The notes under the pieces were generated by a model that saw nothing but the letters and a program-made list of their open reading frames with translations, did no database searches and was not told the origin of the DNA. Below are positions 12,601-24,600 of a stretch of DNA of 64,000 bases, one piece after another. A program made the translations under genes and the position numbers. The stretch spans positions 13,822,836 to 13,886,835 of the forward strand of contig NC_088805.1 in the NCBI RefSeq assembly GCF_011386835.1, in the 5' to 3' direction. Source of the DNA: Chrysemys picta bellii (Eukaryota > Chordata > Testudines > Emydidae). Position 1 is the stretch's first letter, and the number at the start of each line of letters is the position of its first letter.

Positions 12601-15600
12601 GAGTAAGGCTTCCTCGAACTGTCTTGAGAACTGGCAGGTTCATTGAAGATGTCCTGTGTGGAGCTGGAATCAGAGAGCACCACTGCTGTGCTGTCCTGAC
12701 TCCTTTCTGCAAAAAAGGAAAACGAGGTAAAGAACGAATGTGCTACTTCATCCACACCACAGGAGACATTAGGACCAAACAGTCCTCTATCTTAAACCAT
12801 GAGTTAGTGCTTTCTCCTCAATCTAAGTAGCATAATGACTGCAACCATTCTGTAAAGTTTTCTCTATTGTAACGCATGGACCTATACCAACCAATGTTCC
12901 TACTGTCTAAAAGGTAATTTTTTTTTTTTTGTAATCTGTCTTCTACAATTTATTGCCATGTTCATCTCCTCACCTGTTTGTTCCAAGAACTGAAAATTTA
13001 ACTGTTTTATTTCATAAGCAGTTGCTAAATATTCACGTAGATTTCATTTTTCGAATGACTTCCTGGGATATCTAATCAGGTTAGAAACCTCGTACAAGGG
13101 AGTCGATGCACAACCCTGATAAGCAGTCACCTTTAGGACAGAATGTAGCCAACATTTTACACTCATAACATTCAGCAGTTTTACTGTGCCATTTGTGGCA
13201 TCTCAAAAGGCAGGTGGGACAACTTTGGTACACTAGTTAAAAATCTGAGTCCACTAGAAATCATTTGCTAGGGGAAGACCACAAACATCAAGATATCTAA
13301 GAATTTTTAAAAGCAGTTCTTGCAAAGAATAGAGGATCGAAGTAATTAGAGATGCAAAAGACCTAACAGAATGATCACTGACATCATCAACCTGACAAGC
13401 ATTTGATACAGTCCACTGAATGGTCATCTGCTTAGCATCTTGCTAAGATTTGGGGTTAAGATAGATATCGAGATTCTTGAACTTCAGGCTAGCAGCAGTG
13501 CTTAATTTGTAATGAAAGACGTGCTGGGGCTCAAGCAATTTTTTTACTTTCATAACTGATGTGGCAATCCCAGAGGTGCCAGGGCTATAAACTGCCAAGA
13601 CTAGAGGTGCCAGCGCTCAGCCCTGGCAAGCCCTGACACAAATTAAGGAATGGCTAGCAGATAGAAGGGCGAGGGAAGTGATTCAGTCTTGGTGGGTACA
13701 GCTGATTAGAGTAATGTATCACACTTGTTGACTGCATTACAGTTTAGAGGGGGTTGTTAGCCCTTTCAGCCATAGTTGTTTCAGCACATGAAACACTTGT
13801 ACAAGGCTGTGATTATAGTGGGATAAAAACTGCACCCTAGAATAAAGAAAAGTGAAAACTTCTCAGATACCTCTGAGGCCAGTCTAATATATTCTTAGTC
13901 ACTATGTCAGGGTTTGTCAGAGACAACCTAGAATATCTTCATGATTGGAACTGGAACAGCCCATCCACATGCAGCCTCTAAAACTCCAACACAACTACAG
14001 AAAAAGATGCACACTTTCTTCCTCACATGGGAAAAAAAAACACATTTTTCTACAATTTTCCACCAGCAAAATCCAATGTCTGATGTGAAATCCTAGCAGA
14101 CAGAGCTCTCTCTATATCTAAAGCCCATGGATGAATTTAGTCCCTTTACCAGACACAGGATTGGTTCAACCGATAAAAAAGTTTTCTACAATTAACTGCA
14201 TGCAAAAAAGCTGACAACTATCTGACACTGAAGACCAATGCAGTCCCTCTGCATTCTTATTCATGATATGATCAAGAATAAAATGAAAAAATGCTCAGCA
14301 ACAGAGAGCTTCAACAGAGAGGAGCTGGCAGTATATAAATCCCTCCCTTTCTATACATTTACACAGTGTAGATAGAGAGCTGAGATGCCTCTTATGGATG
14401 TGTCTTAACCAGATAAACCCCCTCCCCAGACCTCAACTTATAGTACAGGTATTACTTGTTTTGATTCCAAAAAGATTAAAATGCAATTTGATGAAACCTA
14501 TGGGTTTTTCATTTGGCACATGAAGAAACCCTGCCTATCCAGTGAACAGGTCTTATCAAACTGCACCTGGAAAAAGGAATTGGGGGAGGGGGTTCCTGGC
14601 TTCCTAATAGGAAGTTTTACAGTTTGTTAGTGATGACAGACTTTATATAGAAATGATATAATTACAAAAGAATGGGAGAGGAAAGATTCTGAATGGAGGT
14701 CAGTCAAGCTTTCATGACTCATTTGTAGAGCTTTAAGAATGTTCTTTGATATACGTGGATATAGCCGAACGCCTTGTGGGTATCAGGAAAAAAATTATGT
14801 TTTTTACACTTCCAAGGTTTGGAAATTGATTGCAAAGTTTTGGGGGATAAAATAAAAGATATTTTCTCTTGTCCACAGTGGTTCTTAGCAGTTTTGTAAC
14901 ATCCTGAAAGACTGGTTGAATGACAGCACCAACAACAAAGGCCCTGATACAGACAACCAACACACTCCACATTTACAGCAATTCATCTGACAGATTTTTT
15001 TTTAAATGGGAGAAACTCAGGCATCTGCTTCAGAAGCAGGTTAGAGGTTGAGTTAGAAGCTTGCAGATGCAAAAATACAGCAGTTGCAAGACTATAAATG
15101 TTTCATTATCCCATAAGCACTGAAGTTAATTTTGATGTACAGCCTGTGACAGATGAAAAGTCGAAATGTTGGAAAAGGAATCAAGAATGGCTGGTATACA
15201 GTGAGTTTGAGAGAGCTACATCAATTACTAGGAAATTATACTAACCTCTCTCAGCATAAAAAATGACGCTCATAGGCTCTGAGCTAGCATGTTGTATTTC
15301 AAATATCTGAATATCAATGAGGTTTTTCATCCCAAGGGAGCAAACGTGAAGTCTTCCTTTTCAAATCCTAACTAGCAATCTCAGCTTGAAGTTTCTACTA
15401 AAAAGAAGTGTATATATGTAGGTATGCATGGGTGTATGTGCCGCTCTCGCTTTCGGCTATTCCTACACTAGCCAGACAGATACCCAATATTTCAACCACA
15501 TCATCATCTAACCATGCTCCAAGCACACAACATAGTGGTAAAAATGCAAGCATCTATCAATATCTTGTCTGCACAATGACTCCCAGCATTGCTTTTGTTG

Positions 15601-18600
15601 ATGGAGCTGAGATGGTGGGCTGAAACAATAGAAATTTTTTCGAAAGGAAAGCAAGTGTAACCCAAGTTGGGGGTGGCGGGTGGGAGGATGTTTTGTGCTG
15701 TTGCATCTAAGACATTTTTAATGATTTCTTCTGAGTCAACTTCCACATTTTCAGTGTACATTTCCCAGAAATGTTTAGAAAGATTGTCAATTGATTTTTT
15801 TAAATATTAAAATAAATCAGGACTGCTAAGTAGAAGACATGGGTAAATGTAGTGACTTCATTTCTTTTTCATGGGCTCCAAAGCAACCACAGAAGAGAGG
15901 GTTATAGGAACACTTTCTTAAGTTGCTAAGTTTTAATTACGGTGTATAGGGCATTTAAGCATGACTATGCTTCCTTCTTTCACCTGCTCTGACCATTGAT
16001 ATATTACACGGTGGTGTGTATTACTTTGGAGTACCCACCAAGGTGACACTAGGATAAGATAAGGTGTAGTCTGAGTAGAGGTGAAAATACTTTACATATT
16101 CAATGCATTCCACCCTCAGCTGCTATTGAAATTCAGCATACAAATTGTAAAATGAGAGTCTCAGATTATTAGGTTGTTGCCAGGATTCAACTAAATAGTA
16201 ATTCAGAGGATGGGAAGTGCTAATATCCACACATTACAGATATTCTCTGCTCAAAATACCTTAAAATATATACGTTAGTGCATCAAGATTCAGACTCCGT
16301 CTGAAGAAGCTCCTAAACGGGACACACTTTGAACCTGCACTGCAAATAACAATGGGAACAAGAGCTAGGGGTTCCAAAAGTAGGCTTCTCCAAAGACACC
16401 ACATTAGTTATGTATGAAAGGATTCCAGACTTAGAGTTCTTCACAGGGTCAGTGTGTTGTGAGTCGGGATGTAAGTGGATTATCTCAGCAGTAGTTAGAA
16501 TCTGTAGGTCCGTGCTATGGAATCAGGCATGGATGAACTGATAGGAGAAACCATCAAACTAGACAACTCAGCACTGACTGTATGGATCATTTTGGGGAAT
16601 GGGGTGTCTTCTAGGAACCCCCAATTTTCCCCCCACTTCCTTTTACTTCTCCACCTACCCTCAAATGCCTCCTATTGCTGTAACTGTCCCACTGTCAAGA
16701 AGAGCTGTTCATGGCTCTCTTTGGAGCCTATCAATGTCATTCCTCCAATCAAGCAGAGAGGACGCTAAAGAGCATCACCAGGCACTCTCCCCCAGAAAAG
16801 ATGAGTGAATCACCTTCTCAGTTCTCCCATGCCAGTAACAATTTCAGGTTCTGGACTTGCATCTGAAGAAGTGAGGTTCTTACCCACGAAAGCTTATGCT
16901 CCCAATGCTTCTGTTAGTCTTAAAGGTGCCACAGGACCCTCTGTTGCTTTTTACAGGTTCTGGACTGTGATTCTTCCATGGTAGTTTACTGTGATGTCAG
17001 ACTGCCAGACTAGCCATCTGCATGGTTCAGTTTGTGAGTGTGAGCAGGAGCCCAGAGAGAGAGACTGGCATCAAGACTATATTAGCTTTGATTATTAAGA
17101 AATGATTAAAACGTACATAGTGCTGTACGTTTATCTGGAATTTTACAAACATTCCCTGCCAAAAAAAAAAAGAGTCTTAAAAGCTAAGAAAGAAAAAAGG
17201 TAACACATGGCCTAGTAGTTTAGGAAAGGGGATTACTATTAAGGGTTGAAAAGATCCCTTAAAGCTTAGACTACAAGATCTTCAGAGCAGGAGTTGTACA
17301 CCTAATACATTTTTGGCACACCTGTAATAATACATGAGCTTTAAAATGCAGTTTTATTCTGAGAAATGACTAGAGCTGGTTGGAAAGTTTCAGGATTTTT
17401 TTTTTTTTTTACTAGAAGAGATACATTTTTCATGAATATTTTCTCCATTTCTCAAACAACATTAGAAGTGACTATGTATAGCATATGTGGCACTGTAAAG
17501 CTACTTGTTTATTGTTTCAATGACTTCTATATCAAAATGTGCTCAGATTACAAGCAAAGAGATGCTTTCTGACTGCCAGTTCCACAAACTCAGCCTAGAA
17601 TCTGAGAATCAAGCTGTGTTCTTTCTACTTCATCCACCAGCACCAGCTGTGAAGGTCCCAAATTAAGCACTCGTGACACCTATAGAACGCCAAATTATGC
17701 TTTCAGCAACACCTGCATAAACTCAACGTGAGAGAGTCTCTCCTTTGCTAAATCAATGTACATGCAATTGTGGCCCTGTTGCAAGGTCTGGTGAAGAGAG
17801 TACGCTGATGGGGTCATTATGGGAGAGAATTCTTCCAGGAGTGGGTGGGTCAGCTTTGGTGGCCTGCATCATGCGGGAGGTCAGTCTAGATGATCATAAT
17901 GGTCCCTTCTGACCTTAGAGTCTATGAGTCTATTTAAAGCAGCCCCCAGGGATCCCTATGTTATCCTACGGGACCATTACAGTCCTTTCAGCAGCCCAAA
18001 ATTGGAGGATGAAAAGGTGGGGTAAAGTCACCTTTGCCCTGCTACTTCCAAGGTTGTGAGTTCTGTGCTGTGCCTTGAAGAGACTTAGCAAAGAATCACA
18101 CCAAATGCCTTCAATATGTTTGCACAGGTGTAACTGACAGGAAAGAATCAATTTGTTGATGAACATGGGAAGGAAGAGAATCCAACTCACACCCTAATAG
18201 CTGTAGTGTCTCTGCAGCACTAACAGTAGTAAAAGACAATAAAAACTTATAGGGTAAATTTTAGGGAAGTCAATGGGGAAAAAAAAGTCGATGGGACTCA
18301 GGAGCATAAGTCACTTAGGCACTTTAGTGACAACGGGTAAGATTTTCTAAACTCAGTAGACATGCCTCGGACTACACAAAGGGAGCAGATCTGCTGAGCA
18401 TGGTGTCTTTTTACATAGTCACCTTTTGGAGTAGAACTGCACTTTATAGAGGGATTTGAAGGAGGAAAGAGGGAGTCTTGGTAAACAAGAAGAGGGAGCC
18501 AATTCCTGGCATGAGGGTAGCAAAAGTAAAGGTACGAAACTTAGAAAAAAGCATTTGAAGACACACATGGAGAGAGTGTGACCAGTGGAGGAGAGCAGAA

Positions 18601-21600
18601 ATGTAGAAAGGGGCAAAATAAGTTATTTAAGGATTAGAATTAAGAGTTTAAAATGATGTGTTAAGAGACAGGAAGAGAGCAAAGGGGAGTGTGAACTTTG
18701 TCTTCTCTTCAATGGTTGAGAAAAGGAAAGCATAATCAGAATACTTACCAGCTGAAAGGGAGAGATATGCAGCAAGCATCAGCCCACTGCTAAATGGTCA
18801 AGTCAGGGCTGCAGTTGCTTGTCTTAACCAAATTTAAAAGGCCATCTATTAGAAAAGCATACTTCTACACTGAGACATTTCAAGAGTGACGAGGCGATTG
18901 AGAAGAAATGTGGGAAGGAACAGAATTACCACCTATTTGAGGCAAGAGACCTGACAAACACATGCCCAGGACGGCTATGTCTTTTTATTGATATTATGTT
19001 TCTATAACAAAAGCTGAGATCAATTTTTGATGTCTACAGCTTGTGGTAATTTAATACATTATGTTAAAAGAGGGGAGCCTTGTGACTGGAATGCAGCAGA
19101 GGAAGAGAACAATAGCCAAGGCACCATATACTCTGCAGCTGTGGTATGTACTGCAGAATTGTGCTCACAAATCTAAACTTTATTTTAAGAACTCTTTTAA
19201 ATGTCTAGTTCTTATAGTTGGGCAGGAAACCTTAAAAATGTGAACCAAGAGCAAGTGATGGACAGACAGAAGATTTCAGTTATACAGTAGAAACATCAGA
19301 GAACAAGCAGTGTTTGGTAAAGACCCAGGCTCCAATCCTGCAAACATACATGTATTTAACTTCAACCATGTGAACATCCCACTGAACTTGCCTAAATCCC
19401 AATTACATGGTGACATGCTTTGTTGAATCAAAGTCCAAAGGAGGAGGTTAAGGAGAGAAAACAGAGAGATGTCCTCCGTGTTGCAAATGAAGCCAGGACA
19501 ATTATCCTTCCATGAAAATCCTCTAATCTCACATCACTAGAGATTTTGGGATATCACACATACCAGAAGAATTGAGATTTCTGTTTACTATGATCCTCCA
19601 GAAACAAAAGAAAAATAATTGGTTGGTTAAGACTAGAAGGATGTAAAGAAGTTAAAATAAAATTTTACCTCAGTAAAAAAGTAACTTTTGTTTCAAACAC
19701 AGAACAAACTAACAAGCCCTTCCTTTCCTTTTCCCAAATTAAAAAAAAAACCCTCAAATAGGAAAGTTGGAAACTTTGTTTTTTACTTGAAAATACGACC
19801 ATTTTAAAATTAGAGGAACCTCAAACTTTATAAAAATATGCAATTTTTTAAATTTCATGTGTTTTCAATATGAAAATGGCCATTTCTTAGACATTTTTGC
19901 AAAACCCCCAAAACTACCTGGGTCACAAAATGAAAAAAAATTGAGTGAAAATTTTAAAATTTATTATTTCCACACAACACCAGTTAAAATTAATTTTTGT
20001 TTCCTCAGAGGACACAGTGTATTGCTTAGTGAACACAGTTGTTTAGCAGAGGAATTCAGCAGACCTCAAAGTTGTGTTAAGCTTTTACAGTTTACCTCAG
20101 ATGTACATTTACATATTAAAAATAATATTTAAAAATACTGCTTTGCTCCAGCAACAGAATTCTCTCCTCATATCTTCAGACACTGAGCCCCAGTGTGCAG
20201 GAGGGAGAGGCAGAAAGTAAAAGTGCCTTTCGTCCTGTTTACAAAGAGGTTTTGACTTTGGTTAACATGTTGTTACAGAAACATATTTGAATACAGGTCT
20301 TGCTAGAAAGATAATTTCAGGATTTGAAAAATTAATGCAAATGGACCTTTACCTACAACTTTAGTGTTTTAAACTTCAAAATTAACACTGTTCATAGACT
20401 GCAAGGAAGGGAAGGGAGGTTTCATTAAACATTGCATAGTTTCCATTCCATTGTATCTGGTGAAGACTTTTTTAGTCATTCAGGTGACTGAAGAAAAAGT
20501 ATTTACCTATGACATTTTAAAGAACTAGAACTTCTATCAAATCTCAGTTTTCTTCTTAAAAGTATGTTAAGGCTAATCTAGTTTCTGACTGACTGAAGTT
20601 CACAAGACTGATCCATAAACCAAAGTAGAATAGTGCTATTCTATAATAGCACAGGAAGCCATTGCCATTCTATTTCACTAATATCCAAATAAAAACATGT
20701 GTGTGTGCCTAACAACTTTTTTCCAAATAACTTTGAAAAAGGATCAGTCTCTCTCTTTATAAAAAAGAGCATCTCAGCACTTCTTTAGGACCAGGAGATC
20801 ATTATTCTTCGTCAACATTCTACTCCATTGATGTGAACTCTTTACATATACCAGTATACATATGGAACATACCTTGCTATCTGAACTGTGGATGTTCACT
20901 AGCATGGCAGGAATGGAAAAAGAAGGGGACAATGATGTGTAAAAATGTGAGACTGGCCTGCAGCAGCAAGTATACACTAGCACTGGACAAGAGGCTATGT
21001 GCAAAGGCATAGGTATAATGTAGTAAACCTCTTAGAATAGCATGTTGACTGGCAGAATCTGTGTTGCATTACGAAACTGTGAACGTCCTTGCAAAGGAGG
21101 TAGTAAGTAACTGAGAAAGGTAAGAAAGTAAAGCCTTTTTGCAGTGTATTAATAAGGTATTTAGTTTTTATCAGTGAAGTTGCTATTAAACTTGATTGAT
21201 AGATTCCCCACATTCCAACCCATGAAACTCTTTTTTGAGATGAGAGAGGAGGGGGAGAAGGTCCTAGGTGCAGCTATATCTGTGGGAAGATACCAGGTTC
21301 AAAGAGAAGAAAGGGTAAAACATACAGCTTCCTCTTTAGAATACTATCCTGGATATCGGGAGGAAGGGCATGGGTTCTAGTAGTTATAAGAAGGTCTTTC
21401 AACTGGGGTAGGCATTCAGATAGTGGTAGAAAAAGGTGCTAAAACAAAGAGACTTAGACAAATGTGAGCTGAACACAAAGCTTTTCTGGTATGTGACATA
21501 TGTATTTTAATTCATTTTAAAGTAAAGAAAAACCTTTGAACAACCATATTTATGGAGTGGTAACTGATTACATTTATTAAAAGTGTTAGACTCAGACTTT

Positions 21601-24600
21601 TCTACTTCATAAAAGTGTCACGGAGTGGGGGGAAATCAGGGCCCTGCACCCCTCTTCCTGCGATTCACCGTGACACTCAGCCAGCCAGTAAAACAGAAGG
21701 TTTATCAGATGACAGGAACACAGTCCCAAGCAGAGCGTGTAGGTACAACCAGGACCCCTCAGTCAAGTCCTTTGGGCGGGGGCCCTAGGGAGCTTAGACC
21801 CCAGCTTGGGGTTCTCTGTGTTTCACCACCCAGCCCACAACTGAAAACCAAAACCCCCTCTAGCCCTCTCTCTCCCCCTTCCCTCAGCTCCTCCCCTCCC
21901 TTTGTCCAGTTTCCCAGGCAAAGGTGTCACCTGGCACCACCTCCCTTCCTGGCTCAGGTTACAAGCTCAGGTAACTCAAGTAAAATCATCCCCTGCTCTC
22001 CCATCCCCAATGCAGACAGTCCCAGTAAAACTAACAGGAGTACTTGTGGCACTTTAGAGACTAACAAATTTATTAGAGCATAAGCTTCCGTGGGCTACAG
22101 CCCACTTCTTTGGATGCATGCATCCACGGAAGCTTATGCTCTAATAAATTTGTTAGTCTCTAAAGTGCCACAAGTACTCCTGTTCTTTTTGCGGATACAG
22201 ACTAACACGGCTGCTACTCTGAAACCAGTAAAACTAGACGACATTCTCAGGTCAATCTGCCCCGCTCCCTACTGCATCACAATAAGGATGGTTGTTCAAA
22301 GGCTGTGGCTTCACAGATTTACTGAATGGGGAATATAGTATTGTTACTTACCTTGGCAGTAACTGGAGTTCTTTTAGATATGTGATTCCTATGTGTATTC
22401 CACTGGAGGTATTCGTGTGCTCCATGAGCCTGAAGACCAGAAAAGTTTTGCTAGCAATGTCCGTTGATCCAGGCCTGCATCCTTCTCCTCATGCTCCAAA
22501 CTGAGAGCATAAGGGGCGGTGAAAACTGACTACCCCTCCAGTTCCTTCTGTACCACAAATAACCTTTGGAAGTATTTGCAGCAGAGGGGAAAGAGGGCAC
22601 TGACAGATCCTATGCAAAGAAGGCTGGATCTTGCTCCTGCCTGTTTATTGATATAATAAATTGCTGCCCTGTTGTCTGACATGATCTGAACATGAAGGGT
22701 CTGAATAAGTGGTAGAAATCGCTTGAAGGCTTCATGCACTGACTTGCAGATCCAGGATGTTGATGTGTAGCTGGGATTCTTGTTGAGTACCACTACCCTG
22801 TGCTACATGTTCATTCAGATGGCCTCCCCAGCCTAGTATGGAGGCATCTGTGACCCATCTTTTAATGGGTTGGGGAGGGATGAAGAGGCCCCCCCCACCA
22901 CACACACACACTGTTAATCTGTTTTCCTACCAGGTAAGCTAAGTCAGAACTCTGTGGGGACGTGAAACTGCTTTGTTCACAACCACACCTGTAGATATCA
23001 GAGATGAAGTCTCATAAAGAGCATCACATACATATAAGAGGCCATGTGATGTAGGAGGAAGAGAGAGCATCATACTGTTATCTGAGGGCATAGTTGAAGC
23101 TGAGTGATGAGCTCCCTCATAGCTTGGAACCTGTCCAGAGGTAGGTATACTTTGGCTCTGATCGAATGCAGGGTTGTTCTAATAAAATCATTGGCATGGG
23201 AGCTAAAATGGACTTTTTTACATTTACTTGGAGTCCTAATGAACATAGGAGTTGGACTAAAGATAGGGCTGCCCTCTGAACTTCTTGGTACAGCTTCCCC
23301 ATGAGTCGCTAGTACTTCGAGGTACTGCAATAATATTGGTGTGCCCTGATAATTCAAATGTGCTGCCACTACCAATGACACCTTTGTGAAAACTCATAGC
23401 ACCATCAAGAGATCGAAGGGGATCACTCTGTATTGGTAACGGTCCAAGCAGATGGTGCACTGAAGGAACCTCCTGTGTGCTAGGTGGATGTTTGTCTGGA
23501 AATAAGCATTCTTTAAATCAGGAGCTGTGAACCAGTCGCGTTTGTTTAGAGAGGGAGCTATAGAGGCCAGGGTGATCATCTGAACCACAGGAGGCAGATG
23601 AAGGCATTCAGCTGTCTAAGATCTAGTATGAGCCTCCAGCCTACTTTCTTCTTGAGGATTCTTCTTCTTTCATATGTCAACTTGAAAAGCAACATTAAAA
23701 GGTCAATATCCAAGTCTGTCATCTGCTCTATGGCTTCAGGTGACCTGGAATAAATCAAGGCTTTCCCTTCAGAGAAAGATCTTAGAAGGCAATGGTTCAC
23801 TAGTTGTTCCCTGGTTTGGATGGCTATTCCACATTCACATATCAGGCTAGTCTTCATTTTCCATTTGTGTAGTTGTAATTACAAACATCTGTGTGAGATT
23901 CTGATATGGTTTGCTGTGATCCAAAGCTTTTGTGGCATGGTGAAGCTAGATGGTTGGTCTATAAGATCTGTGATCAGGTCTTGATTCTTTACCTCCACTA
24001 CTTTCCCCACAGCCTCTACGCCATTTGGTTTTTGCTCATAGTCCCAAGGTTTTGATAGCTTGGACCAAAGGCAGCATTTTGGAGGGGTTTTGAGATCATC
24101 ATAGATGAGTTTGTTATTGCATGGTTGTACCCTTGTATTACTGCTGCTTCTCTTCAGTAGTAATAGTAAAATAGTATAGTAAAATATGGGCGAAGACGTG
24201 AAGACAGATATTCAACTGCTGAGAAAGCAAAATTACTCAAGATTGTAACTCTTTGCAATCAGCTTTGGATTTAACTAGGGGATTTCACACAACAGGGTGA
24301 CTGGGCAACAAAATGGCAGACGAAATTCAATGTTGCTAAATGCAAAGTAATGTTCACTGAAAAACATAATCCCAATTATACGTACAAAATGATGGGGTAT
24401 AAATTAGCTGTTACCACTCAAGAAAGAGATCTTGGGGTCATCATGGATAGTTCTCCTAAAACATTTGTTGTATGTGCAGAAGCAGTCAAATAAATAAATA
24501 AATAAAACAAAAGAACAGACTGTTACAATCCCTTAGGAAAGAGTTAAATAATACGATGGAAAATATCATAATGCCCCTATATAAATCCATGGTACATGCC

